Shown piece by piece: positions 5,771-15,429 of a stretch of 23,504 bases of DNA. Source of the DNA: a virus. The DNA lies in the IMG/VR virus record IMGVR_UViG_3300047276_000045, positions 1 through 23,504 of that record; one strand, given 5' to 3'. The notes beneath the pieces are model-generated. The model searched no databases, had not been told where the DNA came from, and was given only the letters and a program-made list of their open reading frames with translations. Within the stretch, counting starts at the first letter, position 1. Each line of letters begins with the position of its first letter. The position numbers were made by a program, and so were the translations under genes.

Positions 5771-7477
5771 TTAAGTAAGACGGATGGCAAACATCTGCCA
5801 AAGAACCTCAGACCCCGCCACACCGCTTGCGGTCAAAGACGGAGGAGTGGTACCACCCCATCCCTGTCCTCCCTGCCAGTTACGGAAGTAGAACGAGGCC
5901 CCAGCAGCCAGCGTCACAATGGTCGGATCTGGGTTATTTCCAGACGGCCACAAGTAATAATCGTCTGGGTTGGAAATCTGGGAAATGCCTGCCACACTCC
6001 AGTCCGTGCGACTAAACAGCACAATCAACTTGATGGTGGTACCACCAGCGTTCCTAAGTCGGAAGTAGTTACTGCCGGAGTTTTGCTGGAAGCCGTTCTG
6101 TGAATAATCAATCCACGACAGCGTCCGCAGGGGCAGCAGATTGACCCGGAGTTCTACCTGAACCGTGCTGGAAGACACCACTTCCGGGGTAGCCGGGTTT
6201 TCTTCAGGATTCCACTTGGTGAGATACGCCAGCAGGCTCGGATCCAACTTTGGTTCCGTAACGGCACCATCAATAATTTTGCCCGTGCCTACTGCGTTTG
6301 CAGCAAGTTTTGAGTTTGTAACCGAGGTATCAACAATCCGGTTTTCAGTTACCGAATTGAGGGCCAGTTGGAGTGTGCCGATGGTTCGATCAGCAATTCG
6401 GTCAGCAGTCACCGCTTGTAGGGAGAGTTCCGCGGTTCCCACCACATTCTTTGTCGCCAGCGTCCCAAGACCCAGCGTGGTTCGGGCTTCGGTTGCGGAA
6501 GTGTCGTCAAGCAGTTGTCGCGTGTAGTCGCTGTAAGTGATCAGGGTGGGGGTCTGCTTTCCAGAACCATCGTCCACCCCGGTAGTCCCAATAAGCCGCC
6601 AGAGAGATTGCGGCGCAATCCGATTCAGGCTGACAGCCCCGAGATCAATCTTGGCGTTGGTCACCGCAGAATTAGCCAACTTGGGCGTAGTGACCGCACC
6701 GTCCGCCAACTTAGCCGTGGTCACCGTACCGTCATCAATAATGGAGGTACTGGCAATCAGGTTCCGGGCAACGCCAAAGTTACGCACAGAAATTGCGCCC
6801 GTCTTGGCGGAGTTAAAGATGATGCTGTTTGAGGTGATCGTGTAGGTGGCCGGATCTTGGATGGCCCCGCCAAACTCCACAATGAACATTTCCGAGGAAG
6901 TGTTCAGGGGGGCCGGATTGGTGAGCGGATAAGTGGCCACGCCCGTTCCGGTAATGTTCCACACTTGCGGCACCGTCACCGTTCCGCCAAACAGGGTAGC
7001 CGTAGTGAACTGGGCCATGCTAACGGCATCGCTAGAGTCCAGACCATCGGCCATATTGCTCAGACGCTTGCTCTTAGCATCCCAGCGGGTGCGGTCGTCG
7101 GTCAGGTTAATCGTGTCCCCAGCGGCATCTTCGCTCTCCTGCGAGATATGCACCAGCCCCTCCACAGCCCGATCCAGCGCAGCCGCAGTCAGCACAGATC
7201 CGTCATCAAAGTCAACAATCTGATCCTTGAAGTTGGCAATCGTATTGGGCGTTTCCCGGCGGAGCAGGATTACCGTGTTTGCTGCCGGGGGGACGACCGT
7301 GAACTCCACCTTGTTAACGCCGCTTTCGACAATCAGTTGGTACCCGGTCGTCTGCAAAACGCCGTCCAAATAGACCTTAATGAACCCGTCATTTAGCCAG
7401 CCGTCAATGCCGGAAAGGCTGAACTTCGTGTCGGTGCCGTTGGCGGTGTAAGTAACGAAACTGGTGGGATTGCTCAT
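5771..7477 (-). CDS. Tail fibre protein with T7 gp17-type N-terminal adaptor
   Basis: A 568-residue trimeric fibre candidate. Residues 1-115 match the T7 gp17 N-terminal, tail-binding pattern (FVTYTANGTDTKFSLSGIDG, then TVILLRRETPNT and a DRAVEGL helix). Decapeptide repeats follow at residues 248-288 (four units such as ADGAVTTPKL) and 352-411 (six units), with an EARTTLGLGTLATKN motif between them typical of phage fibres. The C-terminal 150 residues are a different beta-rich region, likely the receptor-binding tip. T7 gp17 is 553 residues. ATG 7477 follows TAAGGA, where the stop of the upstream gene is part of the ribosome site. Host receptor unknown. Confidence 0.93.
   Translation of the reverse strand: MSNPTSFVTYTANGTDTKFSLSGIDGWLNDGFIKVYLDGVLQTTGYQLIVESGVNKVEFTVVPPAANTVILLRRETPNTIANFKDQIVDFDDGSVLTAAALDRAVEGLVHISQESEDAAGDTINLTDDRTRWDAKSKRLSNMADGLDSSDAVSMAQFTTATLFGGTVTVPQVWNITGTGVATYPLTNPAPLNTSSEMFIVEFGGAIQDPATYTITSNSIIFNSAKTGAISVRNFGVARNLIASTSIIDDGTVTTAKLADGAVTTPKLANSAVTNAKIDLGAVSLNRIAPQSLWRLIGTTGVDDGSGKQTPTLITYSDYTRQLLDDTSATEARTTLGLGTLATKNVVGTAELSLQAVTADRIADRTIGTLQLALNSVTENRIVDTSVTNSKLAANAVGTGKIIDGAVTEPKLDPSLLAYLTKWNPEENPATPEVVSSSTVQVELRVNLLPLRTLSWIDYSQNGFQQNSGSNYFRLRNAGGTTIKLIVLFSRTDWSVAGISQISNPDDYYLWPSGNNPDPTIVTLAAGASFYFRNWQGGQGWGGTTPPSLTASGVAGSEVLWQMFAIRLT
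6245..6427 (-). repeat. 30-bp-period decapeptide repeats, block of six (fibre gene)
   Basis: In the tail-fibre frame six ten-residue units run in register, for example VTADRI, then ALNSVTENRI, VDTSVTNSKL, AANAVGTGKI and IDGAVTEPKL. Each has a small-Val-Thr centre and a Lys/Arg-Ile/Leu end. The DNA is diverged, so the periodicity is mainly at protein level. Such repeats usually form a trimeric beta-helical or coiled shaft. Confidence 0.7.
6608..6736 (-). repeat. 30-bp-period decapeptide repeats, block of four (fibre gene)
   Basis: Four units DDGTVTTAKL, ADGAVTTPKL, ANSAVTNAKI and DLGAVSLNRI follow one another with exact ten-residue spacing at residues 248-288 of the tail fibre. They are more alike than the six units of the second block and may reflect recent duplication. 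Confidence 0.7.
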
Positions 7478-7488
7478 GAAATGTTTCC

Positions 7489-10400
7489 TTAGAATCGGTC
7501 TCTGTTCCGGGGCTGCGTGGTGGGCAGATTGTATTCGTCAGTAATTTCTTGTTCCGTAATGTTCAGCCATTGCTTAATGATGGGAACATTTTGTCCGGGC
7601 AGCAGCAGACGGCCCTTATGGAGGGTTCCTTGGGTGATGTCCCGCTCAATATCCAGACCAAACGCCTCGCCCACCGTAGCCCCGTACAGGTCTTTTCCGA
7701 GCCCCGTAATGCGCCTACCCATAGCCAGCGCGGGGAAGCCGTAGTACTCAAGGCCGCTGAAACGGTACGGAGAGAAAATGGGATCCTTTTGCAGCAGGGT
7801 CTGGCTGGTAAAGTCGCCAAGGACGGAGACCGCGAAGAACTCGGACGGGCCTGTAAAGGCACCACGGACAAAGCCAGTAGTGTCCAGCAGGCTTTCAAGT
7901 TCCTCAGCCTTTTCGTAGTCCCCGGCAGCCAAATAAGACTCGTAGTCAGCCCGGTTACGGGCCCATTGGACTACGGCTGCAAGCAGAGCGGTAGCCGTGA
8001 TTTCCTTGGCAACCTTGGCGGCAGCACCCTTGGATCCGCTCTGAACGCGGGAGGTGTTTTGCAGCAGGAAGTTGTCCACGCCCTTCAGATTAAAGGTGCG
8101 GAACTGGGTAAGCAGGCGGCCCCAGAAGGAGAACATCCCCTTATGGAAATCGCCCCGGGTGGGCATATCCTGAACGCGGGTACGAACTGCGCGATCAATC
8201 ATGGTGGTGATTAGATCCATTTCCACCGCATCCAGAGCCCGATCATTCAGTCCCACCAGACGCTCACCGAGGAATGCGCGGTTTTCCGTCTTTCCATTCC
8301 TTGCCACAAACTCCAGAACTCGGTCATAGTCGGCAGGATTCAGGCCCAGCGTCCGCAGAGTGGCATCGTCCATCCGCTTGGCCGCACCCCTAGACGCATC
8401 CCACAGATGCTGCATCATCGATGCTGCGGTCAACTGCTGGGTCAGGCTGGTCATGGGAGCCAGCAGAGAAATGTCCGCCATTATGTTGGCCGCCGTATCC
8501 AGCCCACGGCTGACGGCTCCAGCGTAATAGTCGGCGGTCAACTCGCCTCGCTCAAGGCCCCGTTGAATGGTTCGACGCAGGCGGTCGGTAGACGGTCCAA
8601 ACCACAGGTCAAGAGCCCCAGAGAAGTTCCGCACATCGCTGCTCGGGTTCTTCCAGTTGGACAGCATCTCCAGAACAATCGGCAACTGCTTAACGGTGTT
8701 CCGAAGACCCACGGTACCGACGATACGCGACAACTCGGACATCTGGGCAAGACCGAAGCCACCACCCGTAGTCAGGTACCCGTAAGGCATTGCAATACCA
8801 AGGATCTTGTCCGACAGGGCGGTGCGTCCGTGGTGGATAGGCTCAAAGCGCAGGGCGGCCAAGACCTCCCGCAGACCAGACTCATGCTCTGGATTCAGTT
8901 GTCCGCCAAGGCTCTTGGCCGTGTCGAACATCTCATCGACCGAAGACACCTCCAGAACTTCCTGAATAGTCGTTCCATCAGGCAGGGTTCGCACAGGCCC
9001 CTTAACGCCACGGGCTGCAAGTTCCCCATTGAAGGCGTTCAACAGGGTCTTTTCGTTTGTGGCCCCGATCACCGAAGTCATGTACTTGCGAATAACAAAA
9101 GGCAAGTCATCATTGGTGAGATCAGCCAGACTTAGGCTGGACTTCCCGATTCCCAGAAAGTCTTCGCTCCCCGTAGAAATAACCGAGCCTTCGTCAAGGA
9201 TGATTCGGCTTCGGCCAAACGGGGTCTTGCTTCCAGCCTTGGCCTTTAGCGGGCCAGACAGGTTTACGATTGCGTCAAAGAGTTCCTGTTCCTGTGCAGT
9301 AAGGAGTGCGTTTTCGCGCCCCTGAGCAATAGCAATAAGACGCTGAGAGAAAACCAGAGCAGCCTCGTCCAGATCACCATCGAAGGTTTCCTCCACGCCA
9401 TTCATTACCACCTTTCGACCGTTCCGTTCCCAAGACGACTTGATCAAGTCCTTGAGAGCCTTTGCCCCTTGAGGAGTGGAAGCCAGCCGCCGAATCCGAT
9501 CCCAACGATAGATCCGGGGGAAGTAGTTGACCGTGGCCGACTTCGTAAAGCCCGCCAAGCCCGACTGATGTGCAAAGTCGTGAACCTTGTTGAAAATCTT
9601 TCGGAGAACCTGAGCGGTTTCGTTCACGGCCTCCACAGGATCGTCAAAGGCTCCTGAGCGCAACTGGGCAACTACGCGGGCATTAAAGTCCTTCCGCAGT
9701 TCCCGGTTCTTAAACATGGACACAATAGTTTCAGACAAGCCAGCCTCTGAAACATTGTCCTGTCCGTTACCCACCGCAAAACGAATCCAGCCGTTGCGAT
9801 ACGAGACCGCAAACTCCGTAAGACCTTGGTACAGGAACTTTGACCCGCGCTCAAACACGGTAAAGGGCTGGGCTGCCGTCCCAAAGTCACGACGAGCGTT
9901 GAACGCCAAGAACCCGATTAGACGGCCCCAGCCGTTCTTGTTTTCGTAACTGGTTGCCCGAGCGGCCTGATTGCCAAGAGCCTGCCAGCCCGGAATAAAG
10001 GTTCGGTGAGCGGGAACATCCGAAGCGTCCGCTGCAAGACCACCCGTGGTAGGCGTTGCGGGACCACCAGTAGGAGGAACCACGGCCCGTCCAGCAGCCC
10101 CAGCCGCCGGAGCAGGATTCATCTGATTCAGCAGGGTAGCCGGGATGCTGATTTCACCACCTTCCTTGACCCGCTTATTGATGATCTGGATTACTTGAGC
10201 CCGACGAGCGTTGGTGTCCAGAACCGAGGCCCCCTTACGATTGATTCGCTTGGGAGGGTTCTGAGAGACCGCCCGGAGTTCGTCAATGACCTCACCAACG
10301 GTGGTGCGGTTAACGCGGCCTCCGCGCTTCTTGATCTCAGTAAGAACCTTGAAGATCAATGAAGGCGGCTCATCTGCGCCACGCTCAATAGGCCCGTGGC

Positions 10401-12162
10401 GAATCCGGTCATACACCGAATCAACCATGTCTTCCCGAGCGCGAACATCCAGCAGGCTGCGATCAATGCCCTGAATACGGGCCCGCTCGTTGATGGGCCG
10501 CAACTTAGCAGCCACCTCTGGCGGCACACCGACCTCCGCAACCACCTCCTCCCAGAAGTCCTTATTGAAGGCCATTCCGCTCAGGCGGCGACCCTCAGTA
10601 CGGACAAGGGCCCGAGCAATGCCGCCAAAGACGCTCTCGTTCAACTTGACCCCGGCCAGAGACAACTCCCAAGCCGCGGCCTTAATTGCAGACCGAGTGC
10701 CCGTAACAGGCCCCATAGGCGGCCTCGTTTGGGGCTTAGGCAAGTCCTTAAGGATGATGACTTCGGTTGCCCCCCGCTTGCCGGGGAGTTCCAGAGTGGC
10801 GAAGCCCAACTTCTTGGCCCGTTCAATAGTGGCCTCTTGAGAGGCGTTACGCGGCAGGCCCAGTTTGTTCTTAATTTCAGTCCAGTTCTTGCCCTCAAGG
10901 GGAGGGGTAACGGTAGAAAGTTCGATTCGACGGGGGGCTGCGGCTCCTTCGGCAAGCGCGGGCGGGGTGGTAGTCCACACCATTTCCCCGGTATCGGCCC
11001 GACGAGACTGATACAGAGTTCGGGTAGGCCCTTCGCCAAAGGCGTACACCCCGGCAGCCCGCTCCAATTCCACGGGCTCAATCACGCCAAGACTCATTTC
11101 ACGGGTTCCGGGCGCAAACAGATCCACATTGCGTGGGCTGCGCTGCCAGTCAACCCACAGGTCGTCAGCAACCTGTTGAGCCTCGTACTCAAACGATCCC
11201 GAGCCGGGGCGGAACAGCATATTGTCTGCCGCCGCCATGTTGTCGAACCGGAAGCCATCCGTGTACTCCACGGTGTAGCCGCCCGGAAGTTTGGTCCGCC
11301 TAGTAGCCCGGAATTCGCGGGCAGTTGCTTCCACGGCTTCACGGACGAACGCCTTACCAAACAAGGCCCCGCCCAGTAGTCCAGCCACGCCGCCGGAGAT
11401 CGTTAGGTCACGGATGACTTCGGTGGCCGAGGGGTCATAGGCGGGATCGATGCCATTCCTGACGGCCTGATACATCACTTCTTCGCCAACACCCAGCGCG
11501 GCATACCGCCCAGTCAACCCCATGCGGCCAACAGCGTTTGTCGCTTCAGCCACGGCACGGCCCAATTCAACCGTCCGGGTGGTGCTTAAAGCCTGTGCGG
11601 TGGCCCGTCCAGCCATAACCTCCGTTCCCATCCCAGTAAGCACCAAAGGCTCTGCCAGCATTCCCACCGTGGTCATGAAGCCAATATCGGCTCCCAAGCC
11701 CAGAGCAAGACCGCCCATGGATCCAAACTGCTGCATCTCCGGCTGGGCCGTCTGGATAAACCGCAGCCGCCGCTCGTACTCCGGGAAAGAACTGGAAGAC
11801 AGAATCCACGGGATTTCGTCTGCCGGGATGTTCTGGAGATCCTCAGCGATTGATTCAGGATTGTTCCGTAGGAAGAACGAGGGGTGATCCTTGGAGGCAT
11901 CGACCTCGCTCTTGCGTTGGGTAAGGTTCAACGGAACATCATCATCAAACAGACCAAACCCGAAGTCCACCAGCCGGGTCATCGCCGCGCCAGTCAAGGT
12001 ATTCCGGGCACCAACGATGGTTTCCGCAAACGGGCCATCAAAGAACTCCTGCCGCCCAGCATCCATGTACGGAGTCTGGAGAGCCTGCTGCTCAAAGTAC
12101 CGCCGCTCCGAGGGCGTAAAGGAGTTAACCGGAGAGGGGATAATCTGCTTAATCTGTTCCAA
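7489..12162 (-). CDS. Internal virion protein D / ejection protein, T7 gp16-like
   Basis: At 1557 residues this is the largest gene, in the position of T7 gene 16 (1318 residues), between the gp15-like gene and the fibre. T7 gp16 forms part of the inner core and enters the cell envelope to make the DNA channel. Two Gly/Ala/Leu-rich hydrophobic stretches occur near residues 150-185 and 255-270. A Pro/Gly/Ala-rich linker spans about 680-715. T7 gp16 has an N-terminal lytic transglycosylase; I see no such motif here. The start is TTG at 12162, supported by AAGGA at 12169-12173 and a six-base spacer; the first in-frame ATG would remove 32 residues and has no better site. Identity rests on order and size more than motifs. 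Confidence 0.88.
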   Translation of the reverse strand: MEQIKQIIPSPVNSFTPSERRYFEQQALQTPYMDAGRQEFFDGPFAETIVGARNTLTGAAMTRLVDFGFGLFDDDVPLNLTQRKSEVDASKDHPSFFLRNNPESIAEDLQNIPADEIPWILSSSSFPEYERRLRFIQTAQPEMQQFGSMGGLALGLGADIGFMTTVGMLAEPLVLTGMGTEVMAGRATAQALSTTRTVELGRAVAEATNAVGRMGLTGRYAALGVGEEVMYQAVRNGIDPAYDPSATEVIRDLTISGGVAGLLGGALFGKAFVREAVEATAREFRATRRTKLPGGYTVEYTDGFRFDNMAAADNMLFRPGSGSFEYEAQQVADDLWVDWQRSPRNVDLFAPGTREMSLGVIEPVELERAAGVYAFGEGPTRTLYQSRRADTGEMVWTTTPPALAEGAAAPRRIELSTVTPPLEGKNWTEIKNKLGLPRNASQEATIERAKKLGFATLELPGKRGATEVIILKDLPKPQTRPPMGPVTGTRSAIKAAAWELSLAGVKLNESVFGGIARALVRTEGRRLSGMAFNKDFWEEVVAEVGVPPEVAAKLRPINERARIQGIDRSLLDVRAREDMVDSVYDRIRHGPIERGADEPPSLIFKVLTEIKKRGGRVNRTTVGEVIDELRAVSQNPPKRINRKGASVLDTNARRAQVIQIINKRVKEGGEISIPATLLNQMNPAPAAGAAGRAVVPPTGGPATPTTGGLAADASDVPAHRTFIPGWQALGNQAARATSYENKNGWGRLIGFLAFNARRDFGTAAQPFTVFERGSKFLYQGLTEFAVSYRNGWIRFAVGNGQDNVSEAGLSETIVSMFKNRELRKDFNARVVAQLRSGAFDDPVEAVNETAQVLRKIFNKVHDFAHQSGLAGFTKSATVNYFPRIYRWDRIRRLASTPQGAKALKDLIKSSWERNGRKVVMNGVEETFDGDLDEAALVFSQRLIAIAQGRENALLTAQEQELFDAIVNLSGPLKAKAGSKTPFGRSRIILDEGSVISTGSEDFLGIGKSSLSLADLTNDDLPFVIRKYMTSVIGATNEKTLLNAFNGELAARGVKGPVRTLPDGTTIQEVLEVSSVDEMFDTAKSLGGQLNPEHESGLREVLAALRFEPIHHGRTALSDKILGIAMPYGYLTTGGGFGLAQMSELSRIVGTVGLRNTVKQLPIVLEMLSNWKNPSSDVRNFSGALDLWFGPSTDRLRRTIQRGLERGELTADYYAGAVSRGLDTAANIMADISLLAPMTSLTQQLTAASMMQHLWDASRGAAKRMDDATLRTLGLNPADYDRVLEFVARNGKTENRAFLGERLVGLNDRALDAVEMDLITTMIDRAVRTRVQDMPTRGDFHKGMFSFWGRLLTQFRTFNLKGVDNFLLQNTSRVQSGSKGAAAKVAKEITATALLAAVVQWARNRADYESYLAAGDYEKAEELESLLDTTGFVRGAFTGPSEFFAVSVLGDFTSQTLLQKDPIFSPYRFSGLEYYGFPALAMGRRITGLGKDLYGATVGEAFGLDIERDITQGTLHKGRLLLPGQNVPIIKQWLNITEQEITDEYNLPTTQPRNRDRF

Positions 12163-12168
12163 GAGAAA

Positions 12169-12174
12169 TCCTTA
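12169..12174 (-). promoter_or_regulatory. Ribosome site fused with gp15-like stop, deciding a TTG start
   Basis: On the minus strand TAAGGA combines the stop codon TAA (12172-12174) of the gp15-like gene with an AAGGA ribosome site (12169-12173). The spacer to TTG at 12160-12162 is six bases, ideal for initiation, and supports the unusual TTG start of the gp16-like gene. Confidence 0.75.
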
Positions 12175-14733
12175 GAAAGACGGACGGCGAACCGTGTCGT
12201 CGGCAAAGATGGGTTGTGCCGCAGAGGGCAGGACGGAGTCGCGCTGAATCGGAGGCTTTGGCCGCCGACTGCGACGACTTTCGCCAAACCGAATGATGTC
12301 CTCAACCCCGAAACGAAGATCCTTGAGCATGACCGGGGTCTCGTCAAGAATTTGACCTTCCCTGTTGGTCGCGTACATGATCGGGTTGCCGTTGATGTCC
12401 TCAGCCTGCACCGTAAGGGTTGCCTGAAGGCCGGGGAACCGCTCGTCAAGGTACCGGGTGATCAAGAAAGTGTCCACCGATTCGGGAAGATCCTTGCGGG
12501 GAATCGCAGAGCCGCGGACAAAGATGTGTTCGTCCTTGAATCGCTTGTCCGCATTCTTCAATGCTTCCCGATGATTCATGAACTGGCTCAGGCCGTTGCG
12601 GTAGTACATGGCAAACTTGGCCGACCCGTAGATTGCGGCATCTGGGTTTTCCAGATATCGGCCTCGCAGATTAGAGAATGCCCGCATCATGTCCTGTCCG
12701 TCATTACCCGCAATGTCGGCATGATCAAATGGGTTGCCGCCAGCGAGGAAATTAATTCCCGCGTTCTGACCCCAAGTCTTCCGCAGGATCACATCGCTGA
12801 AGACAGACCGGAGATCCTTGGTGCCGCCCTGCATCGCAGCGTAGGCGTACTCCACGGCTTCCTTGACCGCCGTACCGTAAGGCCCGGAAGGCCACAGCGG
12901 CTTGTCCTCAATGCCGTTCTGCCGCAGATACGAGTAAGCGTAGAACATATCCTCAAGAGCGGAGATGTCCCCACCACCGTTGATCTGTTCTGGGCTAATA
13001 GACCGGACAAAGTTCCGAGTCAGGTCGGACAAAGTGGTCTGGTTGTCAAAGGAGAAGCCGAGATCCAGTTCTGCCACAAGCAACTTAATGTGGGCTTCTT
13101 GCTTCCGCTTTGCAACATCGGGCGGATCGTTTGGCGAGGGGCGAAGAGAACCGCCGAACTGTCGTGCCCGCTCTTCACGAACGGCGGCCAGACGAGTCTG
13201 CAACCGCTCAAACTCCATGCTGCGAAGAGCCGTGGCCTTGTCGCTGTCCGGGGCCACGCCCACAGAAACAAGGCGGTCGTCAAACACGGTACGGAGTTGC
13301 CCGGTGGCAGGCATCGTTCCAGACCCCGTGATGAATTCGTCCATATCCCGGGCAAAGGATGTTTCAGTAGTTCTGTTATAGAACTCTAGACTCTGCATGG
13401 CCCGGTAGGCTTCTCGGGTCTCGCTGCCAGCCGCAAGATCCGCAAACAACTGGGCTTGCATTGTCCGGGCCTGCGGTTCCGTAATCACCCCTTTTTCTAC
13501 AAGGTCGCGGATTCGGTAATCAATCTGATCCTTTGCACTAAGCACAAAGGCAGCCTCGTCCATTTCGGGAGGCGGTGTGCCCATGGAAAGGTTCCGACCC
13601 AGAAGGTACAGACTGTTCACGCTTTCCGTGTTGGCCTGCTCAATGAGTTCAGCCTTTCGATTTTCCGCGGTCTTCAGAAACCAGCCCTTCTTGGACTCGT
13701 ATTCAGCCGGGGTCACCCGTTTAGCAAACCGCGCATCAAATTCCAGCAGGGCCTCCTCGCGGCTCACTTGGCCTCCAGCGACAAGGTCGGCATTGCTCTC
13801 GGCCCATTCGAACATTTCATTAGAAAGTTGAACGGTCAGGCGTTGGGCGTTGGCTTGGATCTTCCCATCATTCAGGGCCAACTGCGCTTGTACATACTCT
13901 GTATCTACCAACTTCCCAGTACCCGACTTCAGGCTGTACAGGATGTCTCGGGCTTCCTGCCAGTTTTCAGTCTGGGACATGATCTGAATCAGGTTGTCCG
14001 CAACCGCCTGATTGATCTTTGTGGGGTTTGCGCCGCTTTGAATGTAGTTGTCAATTTCCTCTTGCAGGACGGCAACCGCAGCATTTGCCACAAGCGGGTC
14101 GCGGCTGAGGACATCCTGAACGCCCTTGGCAACGCTTGCCGAAACGCCAACGGCAATCTTCTCTTCCCGAGCCTTGATCACATTGGATTCATGCTGGAGA
14201 GCCATGGATCCGATGTAAGGGTTGAACGAGTCAAAGAACGCCCGAGACATATAGGCGGCGTCCCCAAACTGCTCTGAAACATTCTGTGCATACTGAGCAG
14301 CAAGCGCGTTAAAGCCGTCAGAACTCTCCAAGAACTTGGGGTCTTCTTCCTTGCGCTGTTCGTACAAAGCGGAGAAGTGGGCCCGAGCCTGCATACCCTC
14401 CAAGGCTCCGCTGGCCTGCTGGGCACCGATGGCAAACCAAGGATTTTCCGTGGGCTTGATCTGCCCAGAGCGCACCAACTCCGCATAAGACTTGCGGCTC
14501 TGGTTAATCAGGTCGGCTCCCGCAGCCAACTCTTCTTCATTCTGCTGCCGCCGCAATCCACCAGCGAACTGTGCTGCCGTCACCGACAGGTTGCTGAAGG
14601 CTTGGCTAAATTGCAAAGCAAGATTAACCGTCTGCTGGTCAAACAGTTCAACCCCAGCAATTGCAGACTGGGGCTGCACAAAAGTGCTGACAGGGCTTGC
14701 CGTAACTTCTAGAGAGGGTCGCTGCTTTGCCAT
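12172..14733 (-). CDS. Internal virion protein C / ejection protein, T7 gp15-like
   Basis: 853 residues at the T7 gene 15 position (T7 gp15 is 747). The product is mainly helical, polar and alanine/glutamate/glutamine-rich, with no signal peptide or transmembrane span. The N-terminus SLEVTASPVSTFVQPQ is followed by an AQFAGGLRRQQNEEELAAGA helix. T7 gp15 and gp16 form the periplasmic tunnel after ejection. ATG 14733 has AAGG seven bases upstream that overlaps the gp14-like stop, and the stop overlaps the ribosome site of the gp16-like gene. Assignment is by order, size and helical composition. Confidence 0.88.
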   Translation of the reverse strand: MAKQRPSLEVTASPVSTFVQPQSAIAGVELFDQQTVNLALQFSQAFSNLSVTAAQFAGGLRRQQNEEELAAGADLINQSRKSYAELVRSGQIKPTENPWFAIGAQQASGALEGMQARAHFSALYEQRKEEDPKFLESSDGFNALAAQYAQNVSEQFGDAAYMSRAFFDSFNPYIGSMALQHESNVIKAREEKIAVGVSASVAKGVQDVLSRDPLVANAAVAVLQEEIDNYIQSGANPTKINQAVADNLIQIMSQTENWQEARDILYSLKSGTGKLVDTEYVQAQLALNDGKIQANAQRLTVQLSNEMFEWAESNADLVAGGQVSREEALLEFDARFAKRVTPAEYESKKGWFLKTAENRKAELIEQANTESVNSLYLLGRNLSMGTPPPEMDEAAFVLSAKDQIDYRIRDLVEKGVITEPQARTMQAQLFADLAAGSETREAYRAMQSLEFYNRTTETSFARDMDEFITGSGTMPATGQLRTVFDDRLVSVGVAPDSDKATALRSMEFERLQTRLAAVREERARQFGGSLRPSPNDPPDVAKRKQEAHIKLLVAELDLGFSFDNQTTLSDLTRNFVRSISPEQINGGGDISALEDMFYAYSYLRQNGIEDKPLWPSGPYGTAVKEAVEYAYAAMQGGTKDLRSVFSDVILRKTWGQNAGINFLAGGNPFDHADIAGNDGQDMMRAFSNLRGRYLENPDAAIYGSAKFAMYYRNGLSQFMNHREALKNADKRFKDEHIFVRGSAIPRKDLPESVDTFLITRYLDERFPGLQATLTVQAEDINGNPIMYATNREGQILDETPVMLKDLRFGVEDIIRFGESRRSRRPKPPIQRDSVLPSAAQPIFADDTVRRPSF

Positions 14734-14742
14734 TGAATTACC

Positions 14743-15429
14743 TTAGAAAGACCGCAGGAAGCGGACGGCACTCCATGAGGAGGGGTCAATCGGATTAAAG
14801 AAGTTGCTCTGACCGCTGGTGCCGGGATTAGCCGTGCCCCCAACTCCATTAGGAGTCTGGAACGAGTTCAAGGCCGTTGCCACGCTGATACCAGTTGCTG
14901 CGCCGTTCAGCAGGCTTGTAAACGGACTGACCGTTTGGCTGGGCGGGAGCGGGTTGGGGTAGCCGCTGTTAATTGCAGACTGGCCCCGAGCATAAATGGC
15001 CTGCGCCTCCATGTTGGCCTGCGTGGTTGCCGACCGGATGTTCCGCGCCGCGACAGACTCATACTCGGCAACTTCCCGAGCAAACTGGGCATGGAGAAGA
15101 TCGACGGAGCGTCCTTCGATTCCAGCACCAGCCTGCATTGCTGCGGCTGACCCGGAGGCTTCGCGGACATTCCGGGCAATGCTCTGAAGTTCGTTCTGCG
15201 TTGCGGCCCGCTGCTCAAGATTCCGCCGTGCCAGCATCTCAGTCTGCATCAACACATCTTGACGGACTGCCGCGGCATTCTGCTCATACTGCTTATTTTG
15301 CGCGATCCCAAGACGGCGGTTATAAGAGTTTTGAGCGCGGGCTGCCTGATTCTGTGAGGCAATATTCGCTCCGCTAGAAGCGGCTGCAATGGCAGTAGAT
15401 GCAACAATTGCTTCAATTATTCCGCACAT
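14743..15429 (-). CDS. Internal virion protein B / ejection protein, T7 gp14-like
   Basis: A 228-residue protein at the T7 gene 14 position (T7 gp14 is 196). It opens MCGIIEAIVASTAIAAASSG, a hydrophobic segment suited to membrane insertion, then a long Ala/Gln/Asn/Arg-rich helix (about 25-155) including NQAARAQNSYNRRLGIAQN, and ends in a Gly/Pro/Ser-rich tail. T7 gp14 forms a pore in the outer membrane during DNA ejection. ATG 15429 lies 13 bases inside the end of the upstream gene, with AAGGA seven bases before it. Hydrophobic N-terminus plus helix is the usual layout of these proteins. Confidence 0.88.
   Translation of the reverse strand: MCGIIEAIVASTAIAAASSGANIASQNQAARAQNSYNRRLGIAQNKQYEQNAAAVRQDVLMQTEMLARRNLEQRAATQNELQSIARNVREASGSAAAMQAGAGIEGRSVDLLHAQFAREVAEYESVAARNIRSATTQANMEAQAIYARGQSAINSGYPNPLPPSQTVSPFTSLLNGAATGISVATALNSFQTPNGVGGTANPGTSGQSNFFNPIDPSSWSAVRFLRSF

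Noticed and set aside
10396-11379. 327-residue plus-strand frame inside the gp16-like gene
   Set aside because: Fully embedded antisense to a long, better supported gene.
11884-13389. 501-residue open frame on the plus strand
   Set aside because: It lies antisense to the gp15/gp16-like genes, has no coupled neighbours, a composition like a mirror of the GC-rich coding strand, and no recognisable motif. Treated as a shadow.
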